From Shewanella atlantica (GTDB lineage Bacteria > Pseudomonadota > Gammaproteobacteria > Enterobacterales > Shewanellaceae), in the NCBI RefSeq assembly GCF_003966265.1, contig NZ_RXNV01000003.1, forward strand, positions 186,001 through 250,000: DNA of 64,000 nucleotides, in the 5' to 3' direction. The notes under the pieces are model-generated. The model made no database searches. It worked only from the letters and a program-made list of their open reading frames with translations, and was not told the origin of the DNA. Within the stretch, counting starts at the first letter, position 1, and every line of letters starts with the position of its first letter. The position numbers and the translations under genes are program-made. This document shows positions 47,934 to 58,894 of the stretch, piece by piece.

Positions 47934-49076
47934 CTATTGAATCAGTTTTATTACAGCTTCGGCAGCGCGCTCACTGGCATTACATTTCAGCGCCAGATGT
48001 AGCTGCATGAATTTGTCTTTCATCGGTGAGAAGTCGCTGTCCAGCAGCTCAGAGACAGCGTCGGCAATCAAAGATTCGGTACAATTTTCCTGTATCAACT
48101 CTGTCACCAAGGTCTCACCCGATAACAGATTAGGTAGAGAATATTGGTCAACTTGCATCATGCCCTTGGCTATCTTATAGGTGATGGGATTAAGGCGGTA
48201 CGCAACAACCATAGGGCGCTTAACCAGCATGGCTTCTAATGTCGCAGTACCCGATGCGAGCAAAATGCAATCAGCCGCTGCCATCACTTCCCTGGAGTGC
48301 CCTTCGACTAAGGTAATTTCCAGATCTGGTGCATGTAGCTTAAGTGCCTCTTCGAATTGATCACGGCGCTTTTGATTAACCAGTGGCGTGACAAAGCGGA
48401 TATCGGGATACTTAGCCTTAATTAGGCCCGCAGCCTTAACAAAAGGCTCAGCCAGCTGTTTCAACTCGCCGCCCCGGGAGCCGGGAAGTACCGCTAAGTA
48501 CTCGGCATCGGCATCCAACTCCAACAATTTACGGGCAGCAGCCTTGTCGCTTACTAAAGGGATATCATCGGCTAATGTATGACCGACAAATGTGCATGGG
48601 ACATCATGCTTATCATAAAACGCCTTTTCAAAAGGAAGCAGTGACAGCACCATATCGGTTGCCTTGGCTATCTTGAAGATACGTTTAGGGCGCCAGGCCC
48701 AGACTGAGGGACTCACGTAGTGAACCGTTTTAATGCCCCTAGCTTTAAGTTTTAACTCTAAACCGATATTGAAGTCCGGAGCATCGATACCGATAAAACA
48801 GGCAGGTTCGATGGAACAGATCTCATCGATCAGGGTTTTACGGACTTTCAACAAACGAGGTAAACGGGAAAGCACTTCAACAATTCCCATTACCGCAAGT
48901 TCTTCGAATGAGAAGATAGACTCAAAACCCAGCGCTTCCATACGCGGTCCACCAATACCGACAAAACGTGCATCTGGATATTGGTGCTGCAATGCTTTAA
49001 TTAAGCCTGCGCCTAAGATATCTCCGGAGAGTTCCCCGGCAACTAATGCAAAAGTAATTTGTTTGGGTTCACTCAT
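47934..49076 (-). CDS. lpxB: Lipid-A-disaccharide synthase
   Basis: LpxB is a GT19 glycosyltransferase that joins UDP-2,3-diacylglucosamine and lipid X to form the lipid A disaccharide at the inner membrane. The 380-residue protein shows [42 protein letters not shown] and [22 protein letters not shown]. It follows lpxA, but with a gap of about 150 bases containing a terminator-like hairpin, whereas the two genes are normally adjacent. Confidence 0.97.
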   Translation of the reverse strand: MSEPKQITFALVAGELSGDILGAGLIKALQHQYPDARFVGIGGPRMEALGFESIFSFEELAVMGIVEVLSRLPRLLKVRKTLIDEICSIEPACFIGIDAPDFNIGLELKLKARGIKTVHYVSPSVWAWRPKRIFKIAKATDMVLSLLPFEKAFYDKHDVPCTFVGHTLADDIPLVSDKAAARKLLELDADAEYLAVLPGSRGGELKQLAEPFVKAAGLIKAKYPDIRFVTPLVNQKRRDQFEEALKLHAPDLEITLVEGHSREVMAAADCILLASGTATLEAMLVKRPMVVAYRLNPITYKIAKGMMQVDQYSLPNLLSGETLVTELIQENCTESLIADAVSELLDSDFSPMKDKFMQLHLALKCNASERAAEAVIKLIQ

Positions 49077-49192
49077 AGGATCAGGTCTTAGGTTACGTTT
49101 TGAAAAAGGGATTAATATTCATCTATATCAGCATACGTTCGGTCAGCGCACCTGTTACTTCTGAATGACTATCACAGATAGGTATAAAGCAA

Positions 49193-49215
49193 AGAGCCCG
49201 TTGTTAACGGGCTCT
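49193..49215 (-). terminator. Terminator-like hairpin between lpxA and lpxB
   Basis: AGAGCCCGTT (49193-49202) and AACGGGCTCT (49206-49215) form a perfect 10-bp stem with a three-base loop. On the minus strand it is followed by TTGCTTTAT, a moderate T-tract. It may attenuate lpxB transcription from the lpxA side. Confidence 0.65.
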
Positions 49216-49227
49216 GGTGTTCGGCTG

Positions 49228-49995
49228 TTAGCGAATTATACCGCGGCTGGAGTTGGAGACAAAATCGATCATAAACTTTACTTGTTCATCATCTGACTCT
49301 TCCGATAACGCAGAAATAGCCTCTTCGACAGTCAGCCCCTTACGGTATAGTGTCTTATAGGCGCGACGCACCGCCATCTGGCTCTCTTTCGAGAAACCGC
49401 GACGCTTCATACCTTCACTGTTTAAACCGCGTGGGATCCCCGGTTGACCCGAAGCCATCACGAACGGAGGCACATCTTGCAGGATCAAGGAATAACCTGC
49501 TGTAAACGCATGGGCTCCGATGTGTACAAACTGGTGCACACCCGTTAAACCACCCAGAATGGCCCAATCCCCAACATGAACATGTCCGGCAATCGACGCA
49601 TTGTTTGACATGATGACGTTGTTGCCAACGACACAGTCATGGGCAATATGCACATAGGCCATAAACAGATTGTTAGAGCCTATACGAGTCTCACCTTTGT
49701 CTTGAGTCGTTCCACGGTGAATTGTCACCGATTCACGGATGATATTATTATCACCCATGATGAGTCGCGTAGCTTCCCCTGCATACTTTTTATCTTGGCA
49801 ATCCTCACCCACAGAGGCAAACTGAAAAATTTTATTGCCTTTGCCGATAACCGTTGGCCCTTTAACTACCACATGGGAGCTTAACCAACAATCGTCACCT
49901 ATCTCAACATCTGCACCGATATAGGTCCAGGGGCCGATAGTGACATTGTTACCAATTTTTGCATCAGGATGAATATACGCTAATTTATCTATCAC
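49228..49995 (-). CDS. lpxA: UDP-N-acetylglucosamine acyltransferase
   Basis: LpxA adds a 3-hydroxyacyl chain to UDP-GlcNAc, the first step of lipid A synthesis. The GTG at 49995 gives 255 residues starting (M)[14 protein letters not shown], matching E. coli LpxA. It overlaps the fabZ stop in GTGA. Left-handed beta-helix hexapeptides fill the first two thirds. The catalytic His lies in [11 protein letters not shown], and the C-terminal helices have [10 protein letters not shown] and end SSRGIIR. The longer ATG start would run into fabZ for no benefit. Confidence 0.96.
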   Translation of the reverse strand: MIDKLAYIHPDAKIGNNVTIGPWTYIGADVEIGDDCWLSSHVVVKGPTVIGKGNKIFQFASVGEDCQDKKYAGEATRLIMGDNNIIRESVTIHRGTTQDKGETRIGSNNLFMAYVHIAHDCVVGNNVIMSNNASIAGHVHVGDWAILGGLTGVHQFVHIGAHAFTAGYSLILQDVPPFVMASGQPGIPRGLNSEGMKRRGFSKESQMAVRRAYKTLYRKGLTVEEAISALSEESDDEQVKFMIDFVSNSSRGIIR

Positions 49996-50450
49996 TTTTT
50001 GATCTCTCTGCGAGCACACATGATTTCAGCCGAGCAAACTAACTCGCCGTCAACCTTAACTACACCTGTAAACACCCCAATCCCACGGCGTTCTTTTACC
50101 ATCTTCACTTCAAAGTGTAACTGATCACCAGGTTCAACTACTCGCTTAAAACGAGCCTTATCGATACCGGCAAAATAGTACAATGAATCATCAGTGGCGG
50201 CTTCCATCGTCTTGTATGCCAATAAGCCTGTTGCCTGTGCCATAGCTTCCAGAATTAATACGCCAGGCATTACCGGCTGAATCGGGAAGTGCCCCTGGAA
50301 GAAAGGTTCATTGATAGTGACGTTCTTGATCGCATGAAGCGTCTCACCCGGAGTATAGTCCAATACACGATCTATCAATAAAAATGGGTACCTATGGGGC
50401 AAAGAGTTCATGATTTCTTTGATATCCATGGTATTTAATTGATTTGACAC
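49992..50450 (-). CDS. fabZ: 3-hydroxyacyl-ACP dehydratase FabZ
   Basis: FabZ dehydrates 3-hydroxyacyl-ACP in fatty acid elongation and shares the C14 hydroxyacyl-ACP pool with LpxA and LpxD. The 152-residue protein has the hot-dog fold signature: [13 protein letters not shown], catalytic His in [15 protein letters not shown] and Glu in [11 protein letters not shown], and [13 protein letters not shown]. The start is GTG with AAGGA eight bases upstream and a length equal to E. coli FabZ; the first ATG is seven codons later. It overlaps lpxA by four bases. Confidence 0.96.
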   Translation of the reverse strand: MSNQLNTMDIKEIMNSLPHRYPFLLIDRVLDYTPGETLHAIKNVTINEPFFQGHFPIQPVMPGVLILEAMAQATGLLAYKTMEAATDDSLYYFAGIDKARFKRVVEPGDQLHFEVKMVKERRGIGVFTGVVKVDGELVCSAEIMCARREIKK

Positions 50451-50479
50451 TAATTTTTCCTTAATCCGCCTTTAGGCAG

Positions 50480-51505
50480 TTAATCTTCTGATGGTACATT
50501 CTTTTCTAACTTTTTAACACGCTGAAAAAGCTCATCCAGTTGTCTGAAACGAACGGTATTTCGGCGCCATAATTTGTTATCCATAGCGATAGTTGCCGAG
50601 CTATAGACACCAGGCTTACGAATAATGCTGGTGACATTGGTGGCACCCGAGATATGGGTACCATCGGCTACACTTAAATGGCCCGCTACTGCACTGTTTC
50701 CACCTATGATACAGTACTTTCCAATCCGCGTGCTTCCCGCCACAGTTGAGTTACCCGCAATAGCGGTATTTTCACCGATAATATCGTTATGAGCAATCTG
50801 AACCTGATTGTCGAGTATCACGCCGTCATGTATCTCAGTGTGTTCAATTGCACCACGGTCCACCGTAGTACTGGCACCGATTTCGACACGGTCACCCACT
50901 CTTACGCCACCAGTCTGTGGAATTTTAATCCATTGACCCCTTTCATTGGCATAACCAAAACCATCGGAACCTATCACGGCACCGGAATGGATAATACAAT
51001 CCTGACCAAGGTGAACATCATGATAAATGGTAACATTAGCCCACAGGCGTGTGCCTGAGCCTAAAATACTATCTTGACCGACCACGGAGCCGGCACCAAT
51101 TTGCACCTGCTCACCAAGAATAACATTCTCAGCGATAACAACATTAGCACCAAGGGCAACCCCTTCACCCAGCTTAGCTGTCGGATGAATAACTGCCGAT
51201 GGATGGATGCCCTTTGCGGCCTTTGGCGTGGTATCTAATAACTGAGATACTCGGGCAAAACCTACATAGGGATCGTTTAAAACGATCGCATTTCCGGAAA
51301 AACCATCAAGCTCTTTAGGAGAGATCAACACTGCACTTGCTTGGGTTGACTCCAATTGAGCGCGATATTTCGAATTTGCTAAAAAAGAGAGTTGGCCTGC
51401 TCCGGCGTTCTCCAAGGTAGCCACACTGGTAATAACCAGTGTCTCATCACCTTGAATATCGGCGCCAAGCTCAAGAGCCAACTCTTTTATGGTGTAGCTT
51501 TTCAT
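50480..51505 (-). CDS. lpxD: UDP-3-O-(3-hydroxyacyl)glucosamine N-acyltransferase
   Basis: LpxD adds the second 3-hydroxyacyl chain, at N2, in lipid A synthesis. The 341-residue protein has an N-terminal uridine-binding domain (YTIKELALELGADIQGDE), a long hexapeptide beta-helix with the catalytic His in VQIAHNDIIGENT, and a C-terminal helix (FRQLDELFQRVKKLEK). The ATG at 51505 is chosen; the extra upstream TTG codon adds one residue only. It is the third gene of bamA-skp-lpxD-fabZ-lpxA. Confidence 0.97.
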   Translation of the reverse strand: MKSYTIKELALELGADIQGDETLVITSVATLENAGAGQLSFLANSKYRAQLESTQASAVLISPKELDGFSGNAIVLNDPYVGFARVSQLLDTTPKAAKGIHPSAVIHPTAKLGEGVALGANVVIAENVILGEQVQIGAGSVVGQDSILGSGTRLWANVTIYHDVHLGQDCIIHSGAVIGSDGFGYANERGQWIKIPQTGGVRVGDRVEIGASTTVDRGAIEHTEIHDGVILDNQVQIAHNDIIGENTAIAGNSTVAGSTRIGKYCIIGGNSAVAGHLSVADGTHISGATNVTSIIRKPGVYSSATIAMDNKLWRRNTVRFRQLDELFQRVKKLEKNVPSED

Positions 51506-51524
51506 CAATAATCAGCCTTTGCCG

Positions 51525-52028
51525 TTAACCTTTGCTTAGTGCATCAACGACTTTACTGCTGATGTCAGCAGTTGGCTTAACATAGATAACCGCACCACGT
51601 TGAAGCACCATGTCATAGCTTTCTGCTTCAGCGATCTTGTTTATCGCTTGCTGAACTTTAACTAAAAGCTTGTTCTGCTCTTCGCCTTGGCGGCGACGCA
51701 TATCTTCATCAAGAGCCTTCCCCTTAAGCTGCAGCTCAGACTTCATTGACTCCATCTTACGAACCATCTCAGTCTTCTGAGACTCACTCATAAGTGCACC
51801 GTCACGTTGCTGCTTCTCAAGCATGCCACGCAGCTCTTCCTGCATCTTCTGAACGCTGGCAACACGGTCACCGAACTCGGTTTTAAGTGTTTTGCTTACC
51901 GCTTCACGTTGTGGCAACTGCTCGAAAACGGCTTGCATATCAACGACTGCAATTTTCTCGGCTTGTGCCGCAATAGGTGCAGCAAGAAGAACCAAAACCA
52001 TCATCGCGCGATTAAACATCTTTTTCAA
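51525..52028 (-). CDS. skp: Periplasmic chaperone Skp/OmpH
   Basis: Skp holds unfolded outer-membrane proteins in the periplasm and hands them to BamA. The 167-residue precursor has the signal FNRAMMVLVLLAAPIAAQA cut before EKIAVVDMQAVFEQLP, then a Gln/Glu/Lys-rich helical tentacle region (about 45-125) typical of OmpH. The start is TTG, supported by AGGAGT five bases upstream; the ATG three codons later would be 14 bases away. It lies directly after bamA. Confidence 0.95.
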   Translation of the reverse strand: MKKMFNRAMMVLVLLAAPIAAQAEKIAVVDMQAVFEQLPQREAVSKTLKTEFGDRVASVQKMQEELRGMLEKQQRDGALMSESQKTEMVRKMESMKSELQLKGKALDEDMRRRQGEEQNKLLVKVQQAINKIAEAESYDMVLQRGAVIYVKPTADISSKVVDALSKG

Positions 52029-52088
52029 AATAGACTCCTTTAATTCAGCAAAACTTGCCGATTATTCTTAATTTAACTTAGTTTTAAT

Positions 52089-54572
52089 TTAGAAAGTTTT
52101 ACCAATATTGAACGAGAAGATTTCAGTTTCATCATCCTCGTATTCCTTAATTGGCCAAGCAAGACTAAACACCATAGGTCCCATCGGTGACAGCCACTGT
52201 ACACTCATACCCGCAGATGCGCGGATCCGGCTAGGATCGGAATAATCTTCAAGCTTATCAAACTCGTGCGCAGGAAGATAACGGTATGAGTCATAATCAA
52301 ACTCGGTATCCCATACGTTACCTGCATCGACGAAGAAGCTGGTACGTACTGAATTGGTGTAAGCCTCATCCAAGAATGGCGTTGGTACGATCATCTCAAT
52401 ACTGGCTGTTGCAATTGCATTACCACCGATTGAACGACCATCGCTGACCTGAATCTTATTAGGATCGCCTGGCAATGAACAACCATCACCTGAAGGATCT
52501 GGTGAACAAGGCTCACTTCCGCGATATAGGTAGAATGAACGCGGTCCAACAGAGTTAGACTTAAAGCCACGTAATGAACTACTTCCGCCTGAGTAATAGT
52601 TTTCCCAGAAAGGCAAGATCTGGTCATTATCATTAAACTGACCATAACCATTACCATAACCGATACGCGCCTTAGTCAGCATAACAAAGCTGTGGCTGCG
52701 ATTAATTGGGAAGTAGAAGCTGGTATCAAAATCTGCCTTAAAGTATTGCAGATCTGAACCCGGTATCGTCGCTTTAGTACTCAATCGCTGAGATGAACCA
52801 TCCGATGGGAAGGTTCCGCGGTTAAGCGTACTACGGTACCAACCTAAGTTAGCCTCGAAGTTATCGAAAGACAGATCGGCATTCGGGTCATCTGAGTCAC
52901 GATAGATGTTATAAAAACGCAGAGCCTGCTCATAAGCAGAGATCTCAGAGATCGAGTTGTGGCGGTAGCCAATACCACCGTTAAGTCGATTGGTTTCGTT
53001 GATTGGAAAACCTGAGGTTAACGCAATACCGTATGAGCTGTTTTTATAACGCTCGAGGTTAGCCTCATTAGCATCAAACTCGTTCCAGTAGAGGTTACCA
53101 CCCAAGCTAACACCATCTTTAGTAAAGTAAGGGTCAGTATAAGAGACGGTCACATTTTTGGAGTACTTGTTGGTATTTAAGTTAATACCGGCCTGGTTAC
53201 CCGTACCTAGGAAGTTACTCTGCTGAACACCAAACTGCAGACTCAATCCTGATTCGGTACCATAACCGACACCGGCATTAAATGAACCCGATGGCTGCTC
53301 TTTTACATTGAACGCAACATCGACTAAATCGTCAGTGCCCGGTACCTGTATTGTTTCAGTATCAACGGTTTCAAAATAACCTAAACGGTTCAAACGGGCT
53401 TTCGACTGCTCAACCTGTGCCGAGTTTAACCATGCGCCTTCCATCTGACGCAGCTCACGACGCAGTACTTCATCTTTGGTAACCTGGTTACCGGCGAAGT
53501 TAATATTGCGTACGTAGACACGTTTACCCGGTTGAATATTAACGTTGAGGCTAACCTCTTTAGTCTCATCGTTAATTTCAGGATAGGTCTTAACTTCCGG
53601 ATAGGCATAACCGAAACGGCCCAGATACTTACCATACATCTCTTCGGCAAATGTCACATCGGCGCCGTTATACATGTCTCCCTCTTTAATAGGAAGAATT
53701 GCCGCCATTACCTTTTCACGTCCCATCAGGTCGCCAGTCAGGTTAACTTCTTTAACCTTATACTGCTCACCCTCATCGACATTGATTGTGATGTAGAGAC
53801 CCTTACGGTCAGGCGTCATCGCGACTTGTGTCGAGGTGACATCGAAGCGAATATAACCCCGGTTATGATAGAAAGATTTAACTGTCTCGAGATCGGCTTG
53901 AAGCTTCTGCTTCTGGTAGCGACGTTCCCCGAACAGATCCCACCAGGCTACATAATCTTTAAGTTCCAGCATGCCGATAAGTTCGGCATCGGAGAAGACA
54001 TCATTACCGACGACGTTGATCTGTTTAATTTCGGCAGCCAAGCCTTCAGTGAAATTGAACTTTAGCTCTACACGATTACGAGGTAAGTTAATAACCTGAG
54101 CTTCAACTTTAGCTCCATATTTACCCACACCATAATAGAAATCCTGAAGACTCTTCTCGATACCCGACAACATGGTGCGGTCTAATGACTCACCGACCTT
54201 GACCCCGGAGCCATCCAGACTCTCCTGAAGCTGTTCGTCTTTGATATCTTTGTTGCCTTCGAATGTGACGGTACTGATCGTTGGCCTCTCTTTGACCGTG
54301 ACCACCAATACGCCGCCATCACGACTCACTTCGATATGTTCGAAGTTAGTAGAGGCATACAAGCTCTTAATTGCTTGTTGGAGTTTAACTTGATCAACCG
54401 TATCACCGACCTTAACTGGAATGGTCAGTAGCGCGGCACCAAGAGCTACACGCTGTAACCCTTGCACTTGTATATCGGTTACTTCAAAAGGTTGGAATGT
54501 TTCTGCCCAACCGTTCCCTGATAAAGACGCACCGACTAATACCATCGAGGCAAAAAGTTTATTCAATCTCAT
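52089..54572 (-). CDS. bamA: Outer membrane assembly factor BamA
   Basis: BamA is the essential core of the machine that inserts beta-barrel proteins into the outer membrane. The 827-residue precursor has a signal peptide ending GNGWA, then five POTRA domains (about 25-420; FEVTDIQVQGLQRVALG opens the first). A 16-strand barrel follows, with the substrate-critical SSSLRGFKSNSVG loop and the C-terminal strand SFNIGKTF ending in Phe. It is followed by skp and preceded by rseP, the conserved envelope operon. Confidence 0.98.
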   Translation of the reverse strand: MRLNKLFASMVLVGASLSGNGWAETFQPFEVTDIQVQGLQRVALGAALLTIPVKVGDTVDQVKLQQAIKSLYASTNFEHIEVSRDGGVLVVTVKERPTISTVTFEGNKDIKDEQLQESLDGSGVKVGESLDRTMLSGIEKSLQDFYYGVGKYGAKVEAQVINLPRNRVELKFNFTEGLAAEIKQINVVGNDVFSDAELIGMLELKDYVAWWDLFGERRYQKQKLQADLETVKSFYHNRGYIRFDVTSTQVAMTPDRKGLYITINVDEGEQYKVKEVNLTGDLMGREKVMAAILPIKEGDMYNGADVTFAEEMYGKYLGRFGYAYPEVKTYPEINDETKEVSLNVNIQPGKRVYVRNINFAGNQVTKDEVLRRELRQMEGAWLNSAQVEQSKARLNRLGYFETVDTETIQVPGTDDLVDVAFNVKEQPSGSFNAGVGYGTESGLSLQFGVQQSNFLGTGNQAGINLNTNKYSKNVTVSYTDPYFTKDGVSLGGNLYWNEFDANEANLERYKNSSYGIALTSGFPINETNRLNGGIGYRHNSISEISAYEQALRFYNIYRDSDDPNADLSFDNFEANLGWYRSTLNRGTFPSDGSSQRLSTKATIPGSDLQYFKADFDTSFYFPINRSHSFVMLTKARIGYGNGYGQFNDNDQILPFWENYYSGGSSSLRGFKSNSVGPRSFYLYRGSEPCSPDPSGDGCSLPGDPNKIQVSDGRSIGGNAIATASIEMIVPTPFLDEAYTNSVRTSFFVDAGNVWDTEFDYDSYRYLPAHEFDKLEDYSDPSRIRASAGMSVQWLSPMGPMVFSLAWPIKEYEDDETEIFSFNIGKTF

Positions 54573-54603
54573 AGAGCGCTTCTAGTTATGTGTGTGTCCT
54601 TGC

Positions 54604-55989
54604 TCAGAGTCGGGAGAAATCGTTGAAAAGCGCTATGCTCATCAACATTAGCAGCATCGCTGCCCCAAATCTGAATCCAATTTCCTGTATCTTCTCGGGT
54701 ACAGGCCTGCCAGTGATCACTTCAACGAAGTAATATAACAGGTGTCCTCCATCAAGCACTGGCAAAGGCAATAAATTAATAATGCCTAAGTTTACGCTGA
54801 TCAATGCGAGGAAACCTAAAAAGTAAACCAAACCGTAGTTAGCACTACTTCCTGCACCTTGTGCAATCGATATTGGTCCACTTAAATTCTTTACCGACAC
54901 ATCGCCGGTGACCAACTTGCCAATCATCTTAATGCTGACGACGACAAGTTGCCATGTTTTATCTGCTGCAACCCCAAATGACTCGATGAAGCCATACTCT
55001 AACTGCAGTTGCATATTCTCAGGCCACTCAGCCTGAGTAGGAGCGACACCAATTACTCCCTCCATTTGCCCTTGCGCGTTTTCACGTGCTTGAGGAATAA
55101 CTTTATACTGTAACTGCTCACCCTCTCGTCTCACCGTAACCTGTACGGCTTGGTTAGGTGAAGACTTAATGGTAGTGACAAAATCATCCCACTCCCCATA
55201 AGGTTCGCCGTTGAGTGCAACTAAGGTGTCTCCAACCTCAACGCCAGCCGCAGCCGCTGCACCATCGGGGGAAACTAAGCCTAAGATAGGGGTGATCTCT
55301 GGTCTGAATATACCTAACCCAAGAGACGTTATCGGAGATTCCTTTTCAGGGTCAAACTGCCACCCTTTAGTATCTAAGGTGTAATGGGTCCCTCGGGACG
55401 TGGCTTCACTGTCAGTGTAATCACTGCTACGACTCAAGGGAGAGACGGAGATATCAATCTCAGGGTCACCAATATGCCCCACTAAGGCATACGTTACCTC
55501 TTCCCAGTTTCTAACCCTGTTACCACCAACAGAGGTGATAAGCATTGGCTCATCAACCTGAATTTGAGCGGCCGGAGTATTGAGTTGTGTCGATTCGATA
55601 ACCGGCTTTAATGAAGGAACACCGATTAAATACATGAAATAGAGGGCAAAGATAGCAAAAATAAAATTGGCTAATGGACCCGCTGCGACGATTGCGATCC
55701 GTTTCCAAACACTTTTGCGATTAAATGCCTGATCTTTTAATTCATCGGGCACTTCCTCGACGCGTTCGTCGAGCATCTTGACATAACCACCCAGTGGAAT
55801 AATGGCAAGCACATACTCAGTACCATCTTGTCCGACTTTTCGCCAGATAGCTCTGCCAAAACCGATAGAGAAACGCTCGACTTTAACGCCACAACGTCTG
55901 GCAACCCAAAAGTGACCATATTCGTGTGCCGTGATCAGCATACCTAAAGCGATGACAAAGGAACCCAAGTTCCATAAAAAATCTATCAT
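54604..55989 (-). CDS. rseP: Site-2 protease RseP
   Basis: RseP is the intramembrane zinc protease that cleaves RseA after DegS to release sigma-E. The 461-residue protein has HEYGH with zinc ligands His22 and His26 and catalytic Glu23. Two PDZ domains lie in the periplasmic middle part (GLVSPDGAAAAAGVEVGDTLVALNGE marks the second), and NLLPLPVLDGGHLLYYF is the second active-site motif. It is slightly longer than the 450-residue E. coli protein. It sits between dxr and bamA. Confidence 0.97.
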   Translation of the reverse strand: MIDFLWNLGSFVIALGMLITAHEYGHFWVARRCGVKVERFSIGFGRAIWRKVGQDGTEYVLAIIPLGGYVKMLDERVEEVPDELKDQAFNRKSVWKRIAIVAAGPLANFIFAIFALYFMYLIGVPSLKPVIESTQLNTPAAQIQVDEPMLITSVGGNRVRNWEEVTYALVGHIGDPEIDISVSPLSRSSDYTDSEATSRGTHYTLDTKGWQFDPEKESPITSLGLGIFRPEITPILGLVSPDGAAAAAGVEVGDTLVALNGEPYGEWDDFVTTIKSSPNQAVQVTVRREGEQLQYKVIPQARENAQGQMEGVIGVAPTQAEWPENMQLQLEYGFIESFGVAADKTWQLVVVSIKMIGKLVTGDVSVKNLSGPISIAQGAGSSANYGLVYFLGFLALISVNLGIINLLPLPVLDGGHLLYYFVEVITGRPVPEKIQEIGFRFGAAMLLMLMSIALFNDFSRL

Positions 55990-56008
55990 TCCCTTCCTCA
56001 GAGATTAT

Positions 56009-57196
56009 TTAAATTTTCTTAACCCATTCTGCAGCATAGCTGCGTGATTGAAGATCCAGCCTAAGAATATCTTCAATACTGTTCAACGACTGCGGTGCAA
56101 CCTGGTTTAAGCAGGCTTCATTAACTTTAACAATATCTGTAAACTTAATCTTGTTATCTAAAAATGCCTGAACAGATATCTCGTTAGCCGCATTGACTAC
56201 CGTAGTCGCTTCCTGCCCCTGCTTGCAAGCCTCCATAGCCAAGGCTAAACATGGGAAACGATTGTAATCGGGTTCTAAGAAGCTTAACTGTCCGACTTTG
56301 AAAAAGTCTAAAGGTTCAACTCCGGAATGAATTCTTTGCGGGTAGGCCATGCAGTGAGCGATAGGCGTGCGCATGTCAGGATTACCCAGCTGGGCTAAAA
56401 CTGAGCCATCTAAATACTGCACCATAGAGTGAATAACACTCTGTGGATGAATAACGACTTTAAGCTGGTCATCGGCCGCATTAAACAACCAACGAGCCTC
56501 TATATACTCCAACCCCTTATTCATCATAGTCGCTGAATCGACAGAGATCTTACGACCCATCGACCAGTTCGGATGTTTACAAGCCTGTGCAGGAGTCATT
56601 GAGGGCAGTGATGCGAGCTCAGAGGTTAAAAATGGTCCACCGGACCCGGTGAGGAGAATATGAGAAACCCCTGCTTTTTCCAGCTCACAGTAACCAATGT
56701 TTTTCTGCATCGACTCAGGAAGCGCCTGGAAAATAGCATTGTGTTCGCTATCGACGGGAAGAACCTGGGCACCAGAACGTCTCATCTCCTCAATAAAGAG
56801 TCGACCAGACATGACTAATGATTCTTTATTCGCAAGCAGTACACGTTTACCCGCTCTTACTGCTGCCAGTGTAGGCAATAAACCCGCAGCGCCCACAATT
56901 GCAGCCATCACGCTGTCGACACAGCTTGCACTGACGATATCAAGTAGTTGATCTTCGCCTGTGGATATTTCAACATTCAGGCCAGCTGGTAATCTCTGCT
57001 CGAGAGATTTAGCTGCTTGCGCATCGACCATATGAGCAATTTTAGGGCGATGTGTCTCGCACAGAGCGAGCATTTTATCTACATTGGTATTGGCGACCAA
57101 GGCATACACACTGTAGGTATCAGGATTGCTTTCTATGACACTTAAAGTACTCGTGCCAATAGAACCTGTCGCACCTAAAATTACCATTTTCTGCAT
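56009..57196 (-). CDS. dxr: 1-deoxy-D-xylulose 5-phosphate reductoisomerase
   Basis: Dxr (IspC) converts DXP to 2-C-methyl-D-erythritol 4-phosphate with NADPH, the committed step of MEP isoprenoid synthesis. The 395-residue protein has the NADPH site [28 protein letters not shown], metal and substrate residues in [19 protein letters not shown] and [23 protein letters not shown] split along 215-240. It starts four bases after the cdsA stop. Its product feeds UppS, encoded two genes upstream. Confidence 0.98.
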   Translation of the reverse strand: MQKMVILGATGSIGTSTLSVIESNPDTYSVYALVANTNVDKMLALCETHRPKIAHMVDAQAAKSLEQRLPAGLNVEISTGEDQLLDIVSASCVDSVMAAIVGAAGLLPTLAAVRAGKRVLLANKESLVMSGRLFIEEMRRSGAQVLPVDSEHNAIFQALPESMQKNIGYCELEKAGVSHILLTGSGGPFLTSELASLPSMTPAQACKHPNWSMGRKISVDSATMMNKGLEYIEARWLFNAADDQLKVVIHPQSVIHSMVQYLDGSVLAQLGNPDMRTPIAHCMAYPQRIHSGVEPLDFFKVGQLSFLEPDYNRFPCLALAMEACKQGQEATTVVNAANEISVQAFLDNKIKFTDIVKVNEACLNQVAPQSLNSIEDILRLDLQSRSYAAEWVKKI

Positions 57197-57199
57197 GGG

Positions 57200-58057
57200 T
57201 TACATCCAAAATGCAATATATATAAGAGTAAATACAGGCAGTGCGGCAGTTAAACTATCGATACGATCGAGTATCCCCCCATGCCCGGGTAAAATTGTAC
57301 CCGAATCTTTAATTTCGGCTACACGTTTGAACATACTCTCGGAGAGGTCGCCGACAGCGGAAACCAATGCAACGAATAGAGTGACAACGACCACAAGTCC
57401 AAGCTCTTGTTCAGGAGAAACTGTCATAACACCGAAAACAACAATCATGCTGGTTGCCAAACCACCTAGTAAGCCCTCGATGGTTTTAGCCGGACTCACA
57501 TTGGGCATCAACTTGTGCTTACCTAATGCTTTACCGGCAAAATAGGCCCCGGAATCGGTCGCCCAAACCACGAGCATAACCAAGAAGACTAATGTTCCAC
57601 CGTAATAAGGAGTCGCATCAGAGCTTAACCCTTTCAAGGCGATCAATGCGGCGAAGCATGGAATTAGGGTCAGCTGTCCAAACATCGACTTGAACATATG
57701 GCTTTTTTGCCACATCGCCGAACTCTTCGGAAAAGAGAGGACTAAAAGAAAAGAGATTGCCCACCACATTGCACCGATTAAGATAACCGACAGGAAGACA
57801 GGATGAAGATGCCCTTTAAACCAAAGTTCATCTGTAGGCACAAATATATTTAACGCCACCAGTAAAACGCCAATGGTGACAGTAAAGCTCCATTGCGTAA
57901 TTTGACAGCGTTTATCTATTATTTGTCCCCACTCCTTGGCCGCGATAAGGAATACAGGGATTAAAGCCCATGAAAAGTACTCCGTAGGAAGCCAAAAAAT
58001 AGCTCCCAAAACCAAGGGAATTAACCAAATTGCTGTTATTATTCGTTGTTTTAGCAA
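57200..58057 (-). CDS. cdsA: Phosphatidate cytidylyltransferase
   Basis: CdsA makes CDP-diacylglycerol from phosphatidic acid and CTP in the inner membrane. The TTG at 58057, with AGAGGG about seven bases upstream, gives 285 residues, the same as E. coli, starting (M)LKQRIITAIWLIPLVLG. A longer ATG frame from 58108 would overlap uppS. About eight transmembrane helices precede the family signature WATDSGAYFAGKALGKHKL with SPAKTIEG after it. It sits 17 bases after uppS and three bases before dxr. Confidence 0.95.
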   Translation of the reverse strand: MLKQRIITAIWLIPLVLGAIFWLPTEYFSWALIPVFLIAAKEWGQIIDKRCQITQWSFTVTIGVLLVALNIFVPTDELWFKGHLHPVFLSVILIGAMWWAISFLLVLSFPKSSAMWQKSHMFKSMFGQLTLIPCFAALIALKGLSSDATPYYGGTLVFLVMLVVWATDSGAYFAGKALGKHKLMPNVSPAKTIEGLLGGLATSMIVVFGVMTVSPEQELGLVVVVTLFVALVSAVGDLSESMFKRVAEIKDSGTILPGHGGILDRIDSLTAALPVFTLIYIAFWM

Positions 58058-58074
58058 AAAATATCCCTCTAAAT

Positions 58075-58869
58075 TTATTTCTGAGCCTGCATAGATTCGA
58101 TCTGGCATCCCGTTAAGCCAAAACGACGCTGACGAGATGCAAAAGTGGCTACCGTCTGCCTGAATGCATTTTCATCAAAGTCTGGCCATAAAGTATGGGT
58201 AAACACCAACTCGGCATAGGCAGCCTGCCATAAAATGAAATTACTGATACGGTAATCACCGCCAGTTCGGATCATTAAATCAACTTCAGGCTGATTTTGC
58301 ATGCATAAATGTTCATTTAGCGCCTCTTCGGTGAACTGACTGCTGGTCATTTCACCAGATTCGACCTTTTTAGCCAAAGCTGTCGCGGCCTGCATGATAT
58401 CCCAACGGCCTCCATAGTTAGCCGCAACGTTAAGAATCAAATCAGAGTTTTCAGCAGTTTTTGCCTCAGCCGATGCGATCTGTTTCTGTAAACGCTCAGG
58501 AAAACGACTAATATCTCCTATGATATTGAGTCGGACACCATTTTTATGCAGTAACTTAATCTCGCGCTGTAGAACAGTAAAAAACAGTTCCATCAACAGC
58601 GTGACCTCTTTATCGGGTCTACGCCAGTTTTCGCTCGAGAAGGCAAACAGTGTCAGTGACCCGATACCCATCTCTCTGGCAGTGCTTACCACACGACGCA
58701 CCGCCTTTACACCGGCTCGGTGCCCCATCACTCTAGGTTTCCCTTGTGCCTGTGCCCAACGTCCGTTTCCATCCATAATTATGGCTACGTGCTTGGGAAT
58801 TGACAGCTTAACAAGTTCAGCGACCTCCTCAGGAGTAAACTCTGAACTGGATTGGGAGTCGATTGACAT
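58075..58869 (-). CDS. uppS: Undecaprenyl diphosphate synthase
   Basis: UppS (IspU) is the cis-prenyltransferase that makes the C55 lipid carrier for peptidoglycan and O-antigen. The 264-residue protein has [17 protein letters not shown] with catalytic Asp33, [25 protein letters not shown] and the C-terminal [24 protein letters not shown] split near 205-228. It is eleven residues longer than the E. coli enzyme at the N-terminus. A hairpin separates it from frr. Confidence 0.97.
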   Translation of the reverse strand: MSIDSQSSSEFTPEEVAELVKLSIPKHVAIIMDGNGRWAQAQGKPRVMGHRAGVKAVRRVVSTAREMGIGSLTLFAFSSENWRRPDKEVTLLMELFFTVLQREIKLLHKNGVRLNIIGDISRFPERLQKQIASAEAKTAENSDLILNVAANYGGRWDIMQAATALAKKVESGEMTSSQFTEEALNEHLCMQNQPEVDLMIRTGGDYRISNFILWQAAYAELVFTHTLWPDFDENAFRQTVATFASRQRRFGLTGCQIESMQAQK

Positions 58870-58894
58870 CTATTACAACCCTTAAAATAGACAA

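Noticed and set aside
53532..54065. 177-codon plus-strand frame inside bamA
   Set aside because: Antisense shadow of the POTRA-coding region; no ribosome site and no family likeness.
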